Below, piece after piece: positions 16,700-25,368 of a stretch of 64,000 nucleotides of DNA. The stretch's first letter is position 1. Every line of letters begins with the position of its first letter. This stretch comes from Mycolicibacterium brumae (GTDB lineage Bacteria; Actinomycetota; Actinomycetes; Mycobacteriales; Mycobacteriaceae). The stretch covers positions 310,001 through 374,000 of the forward strand of contig NZ_CP104302.1 in NCBI RefSeq assembly GCF_025215495.1, given 5' to 3'. The translations under genes and the position numbers were made by a program. Below the pieces are notes generated by a model, which saw only the letters and a list, made by a program, of their open reading frames with translations, did no database searches and was not told the origin of the DNA.

Positions 16700-18061
16700 G
16701 CCGAAAATCAGCGCGATCGCGGTTCGCTGCTCCAGTTCCAGCGGCAACAGCAGCAGCCCGGTGGCGGCGACGGTCGCGCCCACCCAACCCAGCGAGTACG
16801 CGCGGTGCAGCGCGGCCGCGACGGTGGCCGCGCCGGTGATGGTCAGCACCGCCATCGACACCGCGCCCACGGTCAGCACGCTGAGCAGCGCGCCGGAAGC
16901 GATGTACTCGGCGCCGAAACCCACCCGCAGCAGCCACGGCCCGAAGAAGTACGCCAGCACCACGCCCACCGCGCCGATCGACCCGATCAGCGCCACCGGC
17001 TTCGCCAGCGCCCGCAGCCGGTGCCCGCGGGAATCCACGAAATGCGCAATCAGGTTGCCCTGCATGGCCGTTAGCGGCACCAGCAACGGCGCGCGGGTCG
17101 CGGTGACGGCCAGGATCAGCACGCCACCGGCGGCGCCGAGCTCGCCGGAGGTGGCCTGCAGCAGCACCGGGAACCCCATCACCAGCACCGCGGACGCGCC
17201 AGCCGCGGCCACCGCGTGCCCGGCCCCCCGCAGGAACGACGACGGTCGTTCTCGCGCGACGAGACCGGCCGCGTGCCGGGTGGTGGGGGACAGCAACAAC
17301 ATCAGCAGCCACGCCACCGAACCGGCGACGGTGGCCCACAGGAACCCGCCGAGCCCCCAGCCGACGATCATCGAGGTGACGGCCACCGCGACCCGGATGC
17401 CGGCGTCGGTCACCATCAGCGCGCCGTATTGGCCCCAGCGATTGTCCCCGGCGAGCATCCCGAGCAGGGTGGCGTGCAGGCAGAAGCACGCCAGCCCGAC
17501 GGCCAGCAGCAGCACCGACAGCCGGGTCTGGGAGATGAACACGTGCGGGCCCCACCACAGCGCGCTCAGCACCAGCGCCGCCGCGGCGACCAGCCCGATG
17601 CCGACGGCCATCCGCATCGGGTGAGTGACGACGCCCGGCCCCGCGTCGAGTGTGCCGGCAGATCGAAGAATCGGCGGATTTGTCGATCTGGACGCACACT
17701 CGACGGCGAGGTCGTCGCTCGTCGTGGATTTGTCGCTCAAAGCCGGGCGAGCGGAGACCCCCTTCCCCTCCGGGGGCGACGGAGGCTCCAGGGGCGACGG
17801 AGGCGCGAGGGGCGACGGCGACGCAACACCCCCCAACGCCAACCGCACCTCCCGCGTGCTCTGCTGCAGCAGCCCGTTCGCCGCCCCGGTGACCAGCCCG
17901 AACGCCCCCCAGAACACCCCGAACAGCGAAAACCCGGCCGGCTCAAGGGCCCGCGCGGCCAGATACATCACCACGAACCCGCACAGCGCGCTCAACGCGG
18001 TCGCGACGCCCACCCGGGTGACGCTTGAGCGCGCCACCGGACCGGCCGACGGAGAACTCAC
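16652..18061 (-). CDS. Multi-pass membrane protein, polysaccharide/peptidoglycan-flippase-like
   Basis: 469 residues from the GTG at 18061, whose GTGA overlaps the aminopeptidase stop. Around 12 hydrophobic helices resemble the MOP/MATE-type flippase or O-antigen exporter fold (GFVVMYLAARALEPAGFSLF at the N-terminus is typical). Between early helices lies an unusual 70-residue insertion (residues about 70-150) encoded by GC-rich tandem repeats (PSPLAPPSPLEPPSPPEG) and by a 60-bp palindrome at 17645-17704. Last gene of the Pls-like operon, so it could move the polymer or a lipid-linked product across the membrane; that is inference. Confidence 0.75.
   Translation of the reverse strand: MSSPSAGPVARSSVTRVGVATALSALCGFVVMYLAARALEPAGFSLFGVFWGAFGLVTGAANGLLQQSTREVRLALGGVASPSPLAPPSPLEPPSPPEGKGVSARPALSDKSTTSDDLAVECASRSTNPPILRSAGTLDAGPGVVTHPMRMAVGIGLVAAAALVLSALWWGPHVFISQTRLSVLLLAVGLACFCLHATLLGMLAGDNRWGQYGALMVTDAGIRVAVAVTSMIVGWGLGGFLWATVAGSVAWLLMLLLSPTTRHAAGLVARERPSSFLRGAGHAVAAAGASAVLVMGFPVLLQATSGELGAAGGVLILAVTATRAPLLVPLTAMQGNLIAHFVDSRGHRLRALAKPVALIGSIGAVGVVLAYFFGPWLLRVGFGAEYIASGALLSVLTVGAVSMAVLTITGAATVAAALHRAYSLGWVGATVAATGLLLLPLELEQRTAIALIFGPLVGISVHLSALSRA
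17645..17704. repeat. Palindromic element inserted in frame in the flippase gene
   Basis: Outer arms GTCGAGTGTG (17645-17654) and CACACTCGAC (17695-17704), inner arms CAGATCGA (17659-17666) and TCGATCTG (17683-17690). The element keeps the minus-strand frame open, adding about 20 residues to a cytoplasmic or periplasmic loop. Adjacent positions 17763-17822 hold imperfect GGGGCGACGGAGGC tandem repeats. Confidence 0.75.
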
Positions 18062-19383
18062 CCCAGGTCCGGCACCGGCAGCGAGAACAGCCACGCGTCC
18101 CACAGCCCGTTCAGCGACGACGGCGCGTACTTCGCGGCCAGCCCCAGGAAATCGTCGGTCACCACCGTCGAATGCCGGTACCTCGTCGTCCAGTCCCGCA
18201 GCAGCGCGAAAAACGTCTCGTCGCCGAGGAACACCCGCAGCGCGTGCAGGGTCAGCGCGCCGCGTTTGTAGACCCGGTCGTCGAACATGTCCCGCGGGCC
18301 GGGGTCGGCCAGCAGGATGTCGGCGGGGGCCTCGAGGAGTCGGCGGTGATAGCGCTGCGCCATCTGCGCGGCGGTCATCCCGCCGGCGTGCTCGGACCAC
18401 AGCCATTCGGCGTAGCAGGCGAACCCTTCGTGCAGCCAGATGTCGCGCCAGTGCCGCGCGGTCACCGAGTTGCCGAACCACTGGTGCGCCAGCTCGTGGG
18501 CGACCAGCCGCTCGGAGTCGCGGGTGCCGTCGCAGTGATTCGCGCCGAAGATCGAAACCCCTTGCGCCTCAAGCGGAATCTCCAGCGACTCGTCGTGGAT
18601 CACCACCGTGTACCCCGACGACACCGGGTACGGCCCGAACAGTTCGCTGAACAGCGTCATCATCTGCGGCTGCTTGCTGAAGTCCACGGCCAGGTTGCGG
18701 CGCAGCCGGGCGGGCAGCACCGCCGAGATCGGCACCGGCGCCTTGGCGAGGCGCACCAGGTCATACATCCCGATCTGCAGCGTCACCAGGTACGTCGACG
18801 TCGGCTCGGCCAGCTCGTAGGTCCAGGTGGTGCGCCCCGACCGGGCGCGGGTGGACACCAAAGCACCGTTGGACACCACCCGGTACGGCGACTCGGCGCT
18901 CACCTGAATGCGGTAGCTGGCCTTCGCGCCGGGCTGGTCGTCGCACGGGAACCAGGTGGAGGCCCCGTTGGGCTGACCGGCGACCAGCGCGCCCTCGGTC
19001 AGCTCCTCGAACCCGACCTCGCCCCACAGCGTGCGGCGCGGGCGAGGGGCGCCGGTGTAGCGCACCGCCACCGTCATCGCCGCGCCCGGCGGCAGCGGCG
19101 CGGCCAGCGTGATGTGCACCTTGTTGTCGCGCGCTCGAAAGTCCTTGGCGGGCTTGCCGTTCACCAGCACCCGGGTCACCCGCAGCGGCGCGCACAGGTC
19201 GAGGGAGAACGTCCGCAGCGTCGCCAGCGTCACCGCGGTGATCAGCACCGAACCGTCGAGCCGGTTGATCGGAACCTTGTAGTCGAGCTCCAGCTCGTAG
19301 CGCGACGCGCGGTAGCCGAAGTTGCCGACCCCGGGCAGGTACGGGTCGATCACCGGCACGCTGGACTTCTTGGAGCCCTTCAC
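18058..19383 (-). CDS. M1-family zinc aminopeptidase
   Basis: 442 residues from the GTG at 19383, which overlaps the stop of the Pls-like gene (GTGA). The zinc site is HELAHQWFGN (near residue 296) with the third ligand in EGFACYAEW 19 residues on. The N-terminal domain is the beta-rich M1 saddle, but the long C-terminal helical domain of typical PepN-type enzymes is absent. No signal peptide is visible. In poly-lysine-producing Streptomyces, as I recall, the poly-lysine-degrading enzyme Pld is a zinc metallopeptidase encoded beside pls. The same pairing here suggests a Pld-like role in trimming or detoxifying the polymer. M1 membership is sure; substrate is inferred. Confidence 0.85.
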   Translation of the reverse strand: MKGSKKSSVPVIDPYLPGVGNFGYRASRYELELDYKVPINRLDGSVLITAVTLATLRTFSLDLCAPLRVTRVLVNGKPAKDFRARDNKVHITLAAPLPPGAAMTVAVRYTGAPRPRRTLWGEVGFEELTEGALVAGQPNGASTWFPCDDQPGAKASYRIQVSAESPYRVVSNGALVSTRARSGRTTWTYELAEPTSTYLVTLQIGMYDLVRLAKAPVPISAVLPARLRRNLAVDFSKQPQMMTLFSELFGPYPVSSGYTVVIHDESLEIPLEAQGVSIFGANHCDGTRDSERLVAHELAHQWFGNSVTARHWRDIWLHEGFACYAEWLWSEHAGGMTAAQMAQRYHRRLLEAPADILLADPGPRDMFDDRVYKRGALTLHALRVFLGDETFFALLRDWTTRYRHSTVVTDDFLGLAAKYAPSSLNGLWDAWLFSLPVPDLG

Positions 19384-22300
19384 GGCCGGTCCTTCTTCTT
19401 CTTGACCAGCCATGGCGCGATCGGATTGCCCTGCCAGCGCGTCGAACCCGGCACCTCGTCGCCGCGCATCACCAGCGACGCCGGCCCGATCGTCGCGCCC
19501 GCCCCGATCCGCGACGCCGGCAGCGACACGCAGTGCGTGCCGAGGGTGGCGCCGTCTTCGAGCACCACGGTGTCCATCTGCATGATCCGGTCGTGGAAGA
19601 GGTGCGTCTGCACCACGCAGCCGCGGTTCACCGTGGCCCCGTCGCCGATGGAGACCAGGTCGGCCTCGGGCAGCCAGTACGTTTCGCACCACACGCCGCG
19701 GCCGATCTTCGCGCCGAGTCCGCGCAGCCAGATGTTCATCACCGGGGTGCCGGAGGCCTGCCGGGCGAACCACGGCGCGGCGACGGTCTCGACGAACGTG
19801 TCGGCCACCTCGTTGCGCCACACGAACGACGACCACAGCGGGTGCTCCACCTGCCCGATGGAGCCGACCACCAGCCACTTCGCCGCCACCGCGATCACCC
19901 CGGCGACCAGGCCGGCGGTCAGCAGCACCACCCCGGACAGCAGCGCCGTGAGGCCCCAGCCGAACCGCAGCGCCAGCGCCTGCAGCCCGATCAGCACCGC
20001 GGCGCCGATCGCGAAGCTCAGCATCAGCGGGATGAGCCGCGCGGTCTCCACCAGCGAGCGCAGCACCTTCAGCCGGGTGGACGGGTGGAAGGTCCGCACC
20101 GCGTCGGCGTCGGTGGGCTTGCGGCGCAACCGGATTGGCGGGCTGCCCAGCCACGACGAGCCGCGCTTGGCTTTGTGTGGGGTGGCCGAGAGCACCGCGA
20201 CGAGGCCGTCCTCGGGCACCCGCCGGCCCGGCTGGGTGATGCCGGAGTTGCCCAGAAACGCCCGGCGCCCGATCGTCGCGGTGGCGACGTGGATCCAGCC
20301 GCCGCCGAGCTCGTAGGAGGCCACCGAGGTGTCGTCGGCCAGGAACGCGCCGTCCTCGACGACGGTGAACTTCGGGATCGCCAGGGTGGTGGAGATTTCG
20401 GTGCCGCTGCCGATCTTCGCGCCCAGCAGCCGCAGCCAGACGGGGGTCAGCAGCGAGGCGTAAATCGGGAACAGGTAGTGCCGGGCGGCGTCCATCAGCC
20501 GCTCGGTGGCCCACAGCTGCCACCCGCTCCGGCTGCGCACCGGGTGGTAGCCCTCGTGCAGACCGACGGCGGCCAGCCGCACCAGCAGCAGCGTGATCAG
20601 CGCGTAGCTGGCAAACGCCAGCACGGCGGCCAGCGGCGTCCACGGCAGCGCCTGCCAGACGGCCTCCCGGAACGTGGGCGCGCCCCGCATCGCCCAGCCC
20701 AGCAAAGCCAGCCCGACGCCGAGCGCCAGCAGCGGCAGCCCCGCCAGCAGCACCGACGTCAGCCCGTAGATCGGCACCCAGTGCACCGCGCGCGGCGGCC
20801 GGTGATCCGGCCAGGGGTGGCGGGCCTTGCCGGACTTCACCGCCGGCGAGCCCTTCCAGTACTGGTTGTTCTTGACCCGGCCGACGACTCCGGAGCCGGC
20901 GGCGACGTCGGCGTTGCGGCCGACAACCGCGCCGGGCAGCAGGGTGGTGCGGGTGCCAATGGTGGCGTCGTTGCCGACGGTCACCGGCCCGACGTGGAAC
21001 CAGTCGCCGTCGACCCAGTGACCGGACAGGTCCACCTCGGGCTCGATGGAGCAGCGATGCCCCAGCGACGCCATCCCGGTGACCGGCGGCGCGGAATGCA
21101 GGTCCACGCCCTTGCCGACCTGATTGCCCAGGGCGCGTGCGTAATACACCAGCCACGGGGCGCCGGCCTGGTTCTCCGCGCCGCTGGCCTCGGCCAGCCG
21201 GTCGGCCAGCCACACCCGCATATGCTCGCTGCCGCCGCGTTTGTAGGTGCCCGGCTCCAGCCCGGAGAGCATGGTGCGCGCGGCCAGCGCCGCGATGCCC
21301 ATCCGGCCGATGGGGGTGATGAACAAAATGAACCCGGCCAGCAGCAGCCACCAGTTCACCGGGGCCAGCCACGGCAAATCCGTGACGACCGAGCCCACAT
21401 TGTTGATCAGCGCCAGCCACACCACCCACTGCATGGCGCTCAGCGTCGCCAGCGGGAACGACGCCACGATCTGCAGCAGCTGGGTGGACCGCGGGGTCGG
21501 CTTGACCAGCCGCGGCTCCACCTCCACCGACGGTTTCAGGTCATCGAGGAACCCGGCCAGCGAACCCAGCCGGGGGTGGTCGTAGAGCTGCGCGACGGTC
21601 ACCTCGGGGTGGCGCTGGCGCAGCGCCGCCACCAGCTGCGCCGCGGCCAGCGAACCGCCGCCGAGGGCGAAGAAGTCGGCCTCCGGGCCGTCCACCGACG
21701 CGCCGAGCACGTCGCGCCACAGATCGGCCAGCCAGCCCATGGTGCCGCCCAGCTCAGGCCCGTCGTCACCGCCGCCGCCGGGCGGCGGCCAGGGCAGCGC
21801 GTCGCGGTCGACCTTGCCGGAGGTGCGGGTGGGCAGCTCGTCGACCAGCACCAGCCGCGGCACCAGCGCCGCGGGCAGTTCCTCGGCCAGCCGGGACCGG
21901 GCCGCGCCCAGGTCGAAGTGAGGGTCCGCCGAGGCGATGTAGCCGACCAGCAGCGGGGTGCCGCTGCCGGTGCGCCGCACCGCGGCCGCGCCGCCGGACA
22001 CCCCGGGCAGGTTCACCAGCGCGCTGTCCACCTCGCCGAGTTCGATGCGCCGGCCGCCGACCTTGACCTGGTCGTCGGCGCGGCCCTGGAAGTACAGGCC
22101 CTCGGGTTCCAGCCGCACCAGGTCCCCGGACCGGTAGGCGCGCGCCCAGCCGAGGGTCTCCATCGGCGCGTACTTCTCGGCGTCCTTCTCCGGGTCCAGG
22201 TAGCGGGCCAGGCCCACCCCGCCGATCACCAGTTCGCCGACCTCGCCGTAGCCGACCTGCTGGCCGGCGGCGTCGACGACGGCCAGGTCCCAACCGGGCA

Positions 22301-23264
22301 GCGGCAGCCCGATGCTGACCGGGCCCTCACCGCTCAGCCGCGCCCCGCAGGCCACCACAGTCGCTTCGGTGGGGCCGTAGGTGTTCCACACCTCGCGGGC
22401 CTCCTCGGCGGCGAGTCGCTCGGCGAGCTCCGGCGGGCAGGCCTCACCGCCAAAGATCAGCAGCCGCACCTGCTCCAGCGCCTCGGCGGGCCACAGCGCG
22501 GCCAGCGTGGGGACGGTGGAGACGACGGTGATGTCCCGGGACACCAGCCACGGGCCCAGGTCCATCCCGGAACGGACCAGCGAGCGCGGCGCGGGCACCA
22601 GGCACGCCCCATTGCGCCAGGCCAGCCACATTTCCTCGCACGATGCGTCGAAGGCCACCGACAACCCGGCCAGCACCCGGTCGTCGGGCCCGATCGGGGC
22701 GTCCTGCAGGAACGTCTCGGCTTCGGCGTCGACAAACGCGGCGGCGTTGCGGTGCGTGACCGCCACACCCTTGGGGGTGCCAGTGGAGCCGGAGGTGAAG
22801 ATGATCCAGGCGTCGTCGCGCTGCAGCGGGGCCTGGGCGCGCCAGCCGCGGGACGAGCCGGGACCGCGGACCAGCCCGGCCTCGGTGATGATCGCGACCA
22901 CGCCGGCCTCGCCGAACACCAGATCCGCGCGTTCCTGCGGGTCGTCGGCGTCGACGGGCACGTACGCCGCGCCCGCCGCGAGGGTGGACAGGATCGACAC
23001 GTACAGCGAGTAGGAGCCCGACGGCATCCGGATGCCGATCCGGTCGCCGCGCCCGATGCCGCGGCTGGCCAGCCACTCCACGCTGGACTCGATATCCGCG
23101 ATCAGCTCGCTGTAGGTCAGCTGCACCGTGCCGTCGTCGATGGCCGGCGCATCCGGGTACTTCTCCGCCGTCGCGTACAGAATGTCGATCAGGGTGCGTG
23201 GGGCCGGGGCCCGACCGGAGAGCCGGTACTGAGCGGGGATCTCATGCGCGTCCTCAGCCGTCAC
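19380..23264 (-). CDS. Pls-type single-module NRPS (poly-lysine-synthetase-like)
   Basis: 1294 residues, close to the roughly 1319 of Streptomyces epsilon-poly-L-lysine synthetase, with the same layout. Adenylation domain 1-510: IIFTSGSTGTPKG, VAFDASCEEMW, NTYGPTEAT and SGKVDR. Carrier domain with FFALGGGSLAAAQLV (Ser near 539). Then three pairs of membrane helices (about 600-670, 830-900, 1075-1130) alternate with three hexapeptide beta-helix domains (about 735-800, 935-1030, 1180-1280). Aligning by eye to GrsA gives the specificity residues D-A-E-S-I-G-T-V-V-K; the lysine code I recall (BacB) is DAESIGSVCK. It has no condensation or thioesterase domain. It likely activates lysine and makes an isopeptide-linked polymer at the membrane. 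It heads a three-gene overlapping operon. Architecture is seen; product is inference. Confidence 0.85.
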   Translation of the reverse strand: MTAEDAHEIPAQYRLSGRAPAPRTLIDILYATAEKYPDAPAIDDGTVQLTYSELIADIESSVEWLASRGIGRGDRIGIRMPSGSYSLYVSILSTLAAGAAYVPVDADDPQERADLVFGEAGVVAIITEAGLVRGPGSSRGWRAQAPLQRDDAWIIFTSGSTGTPKGVAVTHRNAAAFVDAEAETFLQDAPIGPDDRVLAGLSVAFDASCEEMWLAWRNGACLVPAPRSLVRSGMDLGPWLVSRDITVVSTVPTLAALWPAEALEQVRLLIFGGEACPPELAERLAAEEAREVWNTYGPTEATVVACGARLSGEGPVSIGLPLPGWDLAVVDAAGQQVGYGEVGELVIGGVGLARYLDPEKDAEKYAPMETLGWARAYRSGDLVRLEPEGLYFQGRADDQVKVGGRRIELGEVDSALVNLPGVSGGAAAVRRTGSGTPLLVGYIASADPHFDLGAARSRLAEELPAALVPRLVLVDELPTRTSGKVDRDALPWPPPGGGGDDGPELGGTMGWLADLWRDVLGASVDGPEADFFALGGGSLAAAQLVAALRQRHPEVTVAQLYDHPRLGSLAGFLDDLKPSVEVEPRLVKPTPRSTQLLQIVASFPLATLSAMQWVVWLALINNVGSVVTDLPWLAPVNWWLLLAGFILFITPIGRMGIAALAARTMLSGLEPGTYKRGGSEHMRVWLADRLAEASGAENQAGAPWLVYYARALGNQVGKGVDLHSAPPVTGMASLGHRCSIEPEVDLSGHWVDGDWFHVGPVTVGNDATIGTRTTLLPGAVVGRNADVAAGSGVVGRVKNNQYWKGSPAVKSGKARHPWPDHRPPRAVHWVPIYGLTSVLLAGLPLLALGVGLALLGWAMRGAPTFREAVWQALPWTPLAAVLAFASYALITLLLVRLAAVGLHEGYHPVRSRSGWQLWATERLMDAARHYLFPIYASLLTPVWLRLLGAKIGSGTEISTTLAIPKFTVVEDGAFLADDTSVASYELGGGWIHVATATIGRRAFLGNSGITQPGRRVPEDGLVAVLSATPHKAKRGSSWLGSPPIRLRRKPTDADAVRTFHPSTRLKVLRSLVETARLIPLMLSFAIGAAVLIGLQALALRFGWGLTALLSGVVLLTAGLVAGVIAVAAKWLVVGSIGQVEHPLWSSFVWRNEVADTFVETVAAPWFARQASGTPVMNIWLRGLGAKIGRGVWCETYWLPEADLVSIGDGATVNRGCVVQTHLFHDRIMQMDTVVLEDGATLGTHCVSLPASRIGAGATIGPASLVMRGDEVPGSTRWQGNPIAPWLVKKKKDRP

Positions 23265-23277
23265 GGGTCAAATCTTA
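23265..23277 (-). promoter_or_regulatory. Leaderless promoter of the Pls-like operon
   Basis: On the minus strand TAAGAT (23272-23277) lies exactly 7 nt before the GTG at 23264, and there is no Shine-Dalgarno sequence. This is the spacing of mycobacterial leaderless transcripts and supports this GTG as the true start. Confidence 0.6.
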
Positions 23278-23324
23278 GGGGCCTGCGTTCGGTTCGGTTT
23301 CCCAGCGCCGCGCGAAGCTGCAAG

Positions 23325-23430
23325 ACTGTGACGCGAGGGGAGTATTCCCATCGTCGCGGTGTCGTCATCACGTCGTCCGTCATCGGAGACCGGTGCCGCG
23401 GGTCGGCCGCTGCTTGCGCCCGGCGGAAGA
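23325..23430 (+). ncRNA. yybP-ykoY-type (manganese) riboswitch candidate
   Basis: The leader of terC contains GAGGGGAGTATTCCC (23335-23349), then TGTCGTCATCACGTCGTC and CATCGGAGACCGG. GGGGAGTA and CGTCGTCA are the hallmark segments of the yybP-ykoY element, which senses Mn2+ and often precedes Alx/TerC-type genes. A GC-rich segment (23391-23437) could form the expression platform. Confidence 0.7.
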
Positions 23431-23464
23431 GACCTCGGGCGTTTAACGACCGAAGGATTCCTGC

Positions 23465-24427
23465 ATGCAAGTGACCGGGCTCGAATGGACCATCACGATG
23501 GTCGTCACCATCGCGGTGCTGCTGTTCGACGTGATCGTCATCGGCCGCCGGCCGCACGAACCGAGCCGACGGGAATGCACCGTCGCGCTGTCGATCTACG
23601 TCGGGTTGGCGATCCTGTTCGGGCTGTGGGTGTGGAACTTCCACGGCCGCCAGTACGGGCTGGAGTTCTACACCGGCTGGCTGACCGAATACAGCCTGTC
23701 GGTGGACAACCTGTTCATCTTCATCATCATCATGGCCAGCTTCAAAGTGCCGCGGATGTACCAGCAGAAAGCGCTGCTGATCGGCATCATTCTGGCGCTG
23801 ATCTTCCGCGGCATCTTCATCGCCGTCGGCGCGGTGGCTATCAACAAGTTCGCCTGGGTGTTCTACATCTTCGGCGTGTTCCTGATCTACACCGCGATCA
23901 AGGTGGGCCGCGACACCGACCACAGCGACGACACCGAGAACGCCGCGATCCGGTTCGCCCGCAATCGGCTGAACTTCACCGACACCTGGGACGGCGCGCG
24001 GCTGTGGGTGCGGGAGAACGGCAAACGCGTCATGACGCCGATGTTCCTGGTGATCGTGGCGCTGGGCACCACCGACCTGATGTTCGCGCTGGACTCCATC
24101 CCGGCGATCTTCGGCCTCACTCAGCAGCCGTACCTGGTGTTCACCGCCAACGTGTTCGCGTTGATGGGCCTGCGTCAGCTGTACTTCCTGCTCGGCGACC
24201 TGCTGGACCGCCTGGTCTACCTGCCGCAGGGCCTGGCGATCATCCTCGGGTTCATCGGTGTGAAGCTGATCCTGCACGCCCTGCACGAGAACACCCTGCC
24301 GTTCATCAACGGCGGCGAAAGCGTGCACGTGCCGGAGATCCCGACGCTGTGGAGCCTGGCGGTGATCATCCTGGTGCTGTTCATCACCATGATCGCGAGC
24401 CTGATCAAGACCCGGGCTTCGCGCTAA
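23465..24427 (+). CDS. TerC/Alx-family integral membrane protein
   Basis: 320 residues with about nine hydrophobic helices. The family's acidic intramembrane motifs are present: LFDVIVIGRR early, SLSVDNLFIFIIIM near 80 and TTDLMFALDSIPAIF near 205. These Asp/Asn residues are thought to bind metal. TerC/Alx proteins export Mn2+ or protect against metal and tellurite stress. ATG at 23465 has GAAGGA 7 nt upstream. The gene follows a yybP-ykoY-like leader, which supports a manganese role. Its TAA overlaps the stop of the convergent lipoprotein gene (CTAA). Confidence 0.92.
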   Translation: MQVTGLEWTITMVVTIAVLLFDVIVIGRRPHEPSRRECTVALSIYVGLAILFGLWVWNFHGRQYGLEFYTGWLTEYSLSVDNLFIFIIIMASFKVPRMYQQKALLIGIILALIFRGIFIAVGAVAINKFAWVFYIFGVFLIYTAIKVGRDTDHSDDTENAAIRFARNRLNFTDTWDGARLWVRENGKRVMTPMFLVIVALGTTDLMFALDSIPAIFGLTQQPYLVFTANVFALMGLRQLYFLLGDLLDRLVYLPQGLAIILGFIGVKLILHALHENTLPFINGGESVHVPEIPTLWSLAVIILVLFITMIASLIKTRASR

Positions 24428-25347
24428 AACGCCTCGGCGACGGCCTGCGCGACGGCGAGCATCGCCTCGTCGTCCGCGGTCTCGTCGAAGATGGTGACCA
24501 GCGGCAGCAGCGCCATGTCGTCGACCCGGAACTGCTCGCCCACCACGACGCTGATCAGCGAGTCGGCGGTGTCCCCGACCAGGATGTGGCCGTGGAAATC
24601 GCGCTGCGGGGACAGTTCGATCCGGTCGGCCAGGGTGTACTGGAACTCCACCGAAAGCCCGCGGCCGTTCAGCGAGAAGTAGCAGGTCCGCACGCTGGGC
24701 TGCGGGTCGGCGACCCCGTCCAGGTCGCTCACCGGCGCGCACGGGTCCGCGCCGGTCAGCACCGTCGTCGGGAACTTCGAGTCGGAGAACGTCGGGCGCA
24801 GCGCGAACTGATTGATCGCGGTGGCGACCAGCCGCTCGCCGATCGCGCAGACGTCGGTCTGCACGGCGCCGCTGGCGAACACCATCAGCAGCGTGCCGTC
24901 CGGGTAGCTCGCGGTCTGGTTGCAGGACCAGTTCGTGACGGTGCTGCGGTCCTTCGGGGCGTTCGGCGCGTCCCAGAACGACGACGACGTCACCTCGACC
25001 CCGTCGACGACGCGGTGTCTGACCCAGTCCTCGTCGGCGACCGGGGTGACCGGGTCGCGGTAGGCCACCGAGATGTCGCCGGCGGCCTGTCCGGACGCGT
25101 CCGCGATCTGCGACGAGCACGAGCCGAAGTTGGTGGGGCCGACGACGGTCAGCGCCCGGCCGTCGACGTCGTCGGCGTCGCCGTAGAGCGCGCACGGGTC
25201 GATATTGCGCAGTTCGGTCAGCAGCGCGGGGGCGTCGGAATCGGTCGGGGCGTCGGCGACCTCCTCGACGCGCGGGCCGGTGGAGCACCCGGCGAGCAGG
25301 ATCGCCGAGGCTGCCAGGGCCGTCGTCGCGGCGGAGCGCACACTCAC
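24424..25347 (-). CDS. Lipoprotein with duplicated DUF3558-like halves
   Basis: 307 residues with a lipoprotein signal peptide (ATTALAASAILLAGC, acylated Cys at 21). The mature part has two similar halves, each opening with a DPCALY/DPCAPV motif and containing further paired cysteines (NFGSCSSQ, WSCNQT, VCAIGE, RTCYFS). This is the pattern of mycobacterial DUF3558-type cell-envelope lipoproteins. It is convergent with terC. No operon partner is obvious. Function unknown. Confidence 0.8.
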   Translation of the reverse strand: MSVRSAATTALAASAILLAGCSTGPRVEEVADAPTDSDAPALLTELRNIDPCALYGDADDVDGRALTVVGPTNFGSCSSQIADASGQAAGDISVAYRDPVTPVADEDWVRHRVVDGVEVTSSSFWDAPNAPKDRSTVTNWSCNQTASYPDGTLLMVFASGAVQTDVCAIGERLVATAINQFALRPTFSDSKFPTTVLTGADPCAPVSDLDGVADPQPSVRTCYFSLNGRGLSVEFQYTLADRIELSPQRDFHGHILVGDTADSLISVVVGEQFRVDDMALLPLVTIFDETADDEAMLAVAQAVAEAF

Positions 25348-25368
25348 GCTCAGAACATTAGCGGGCTC

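Noticed and set aside
18058..21429. A 1123-codon frame suggesting a fused aminopeptidase
   Set aside because: The upstream part is an alternative frame of the Pls-like gene; the GTG at 19383 overlapping that gene's stop is the natural start.
19380..23264. Siderophore or lipopeptide NRPS
   Set aside because: There is a single adenylation and carrier domain, no condensation or release domain, and three membrane-embedded hexapeptide domains, which fits Pls-type enzymes and not modular siderophore synthetases.
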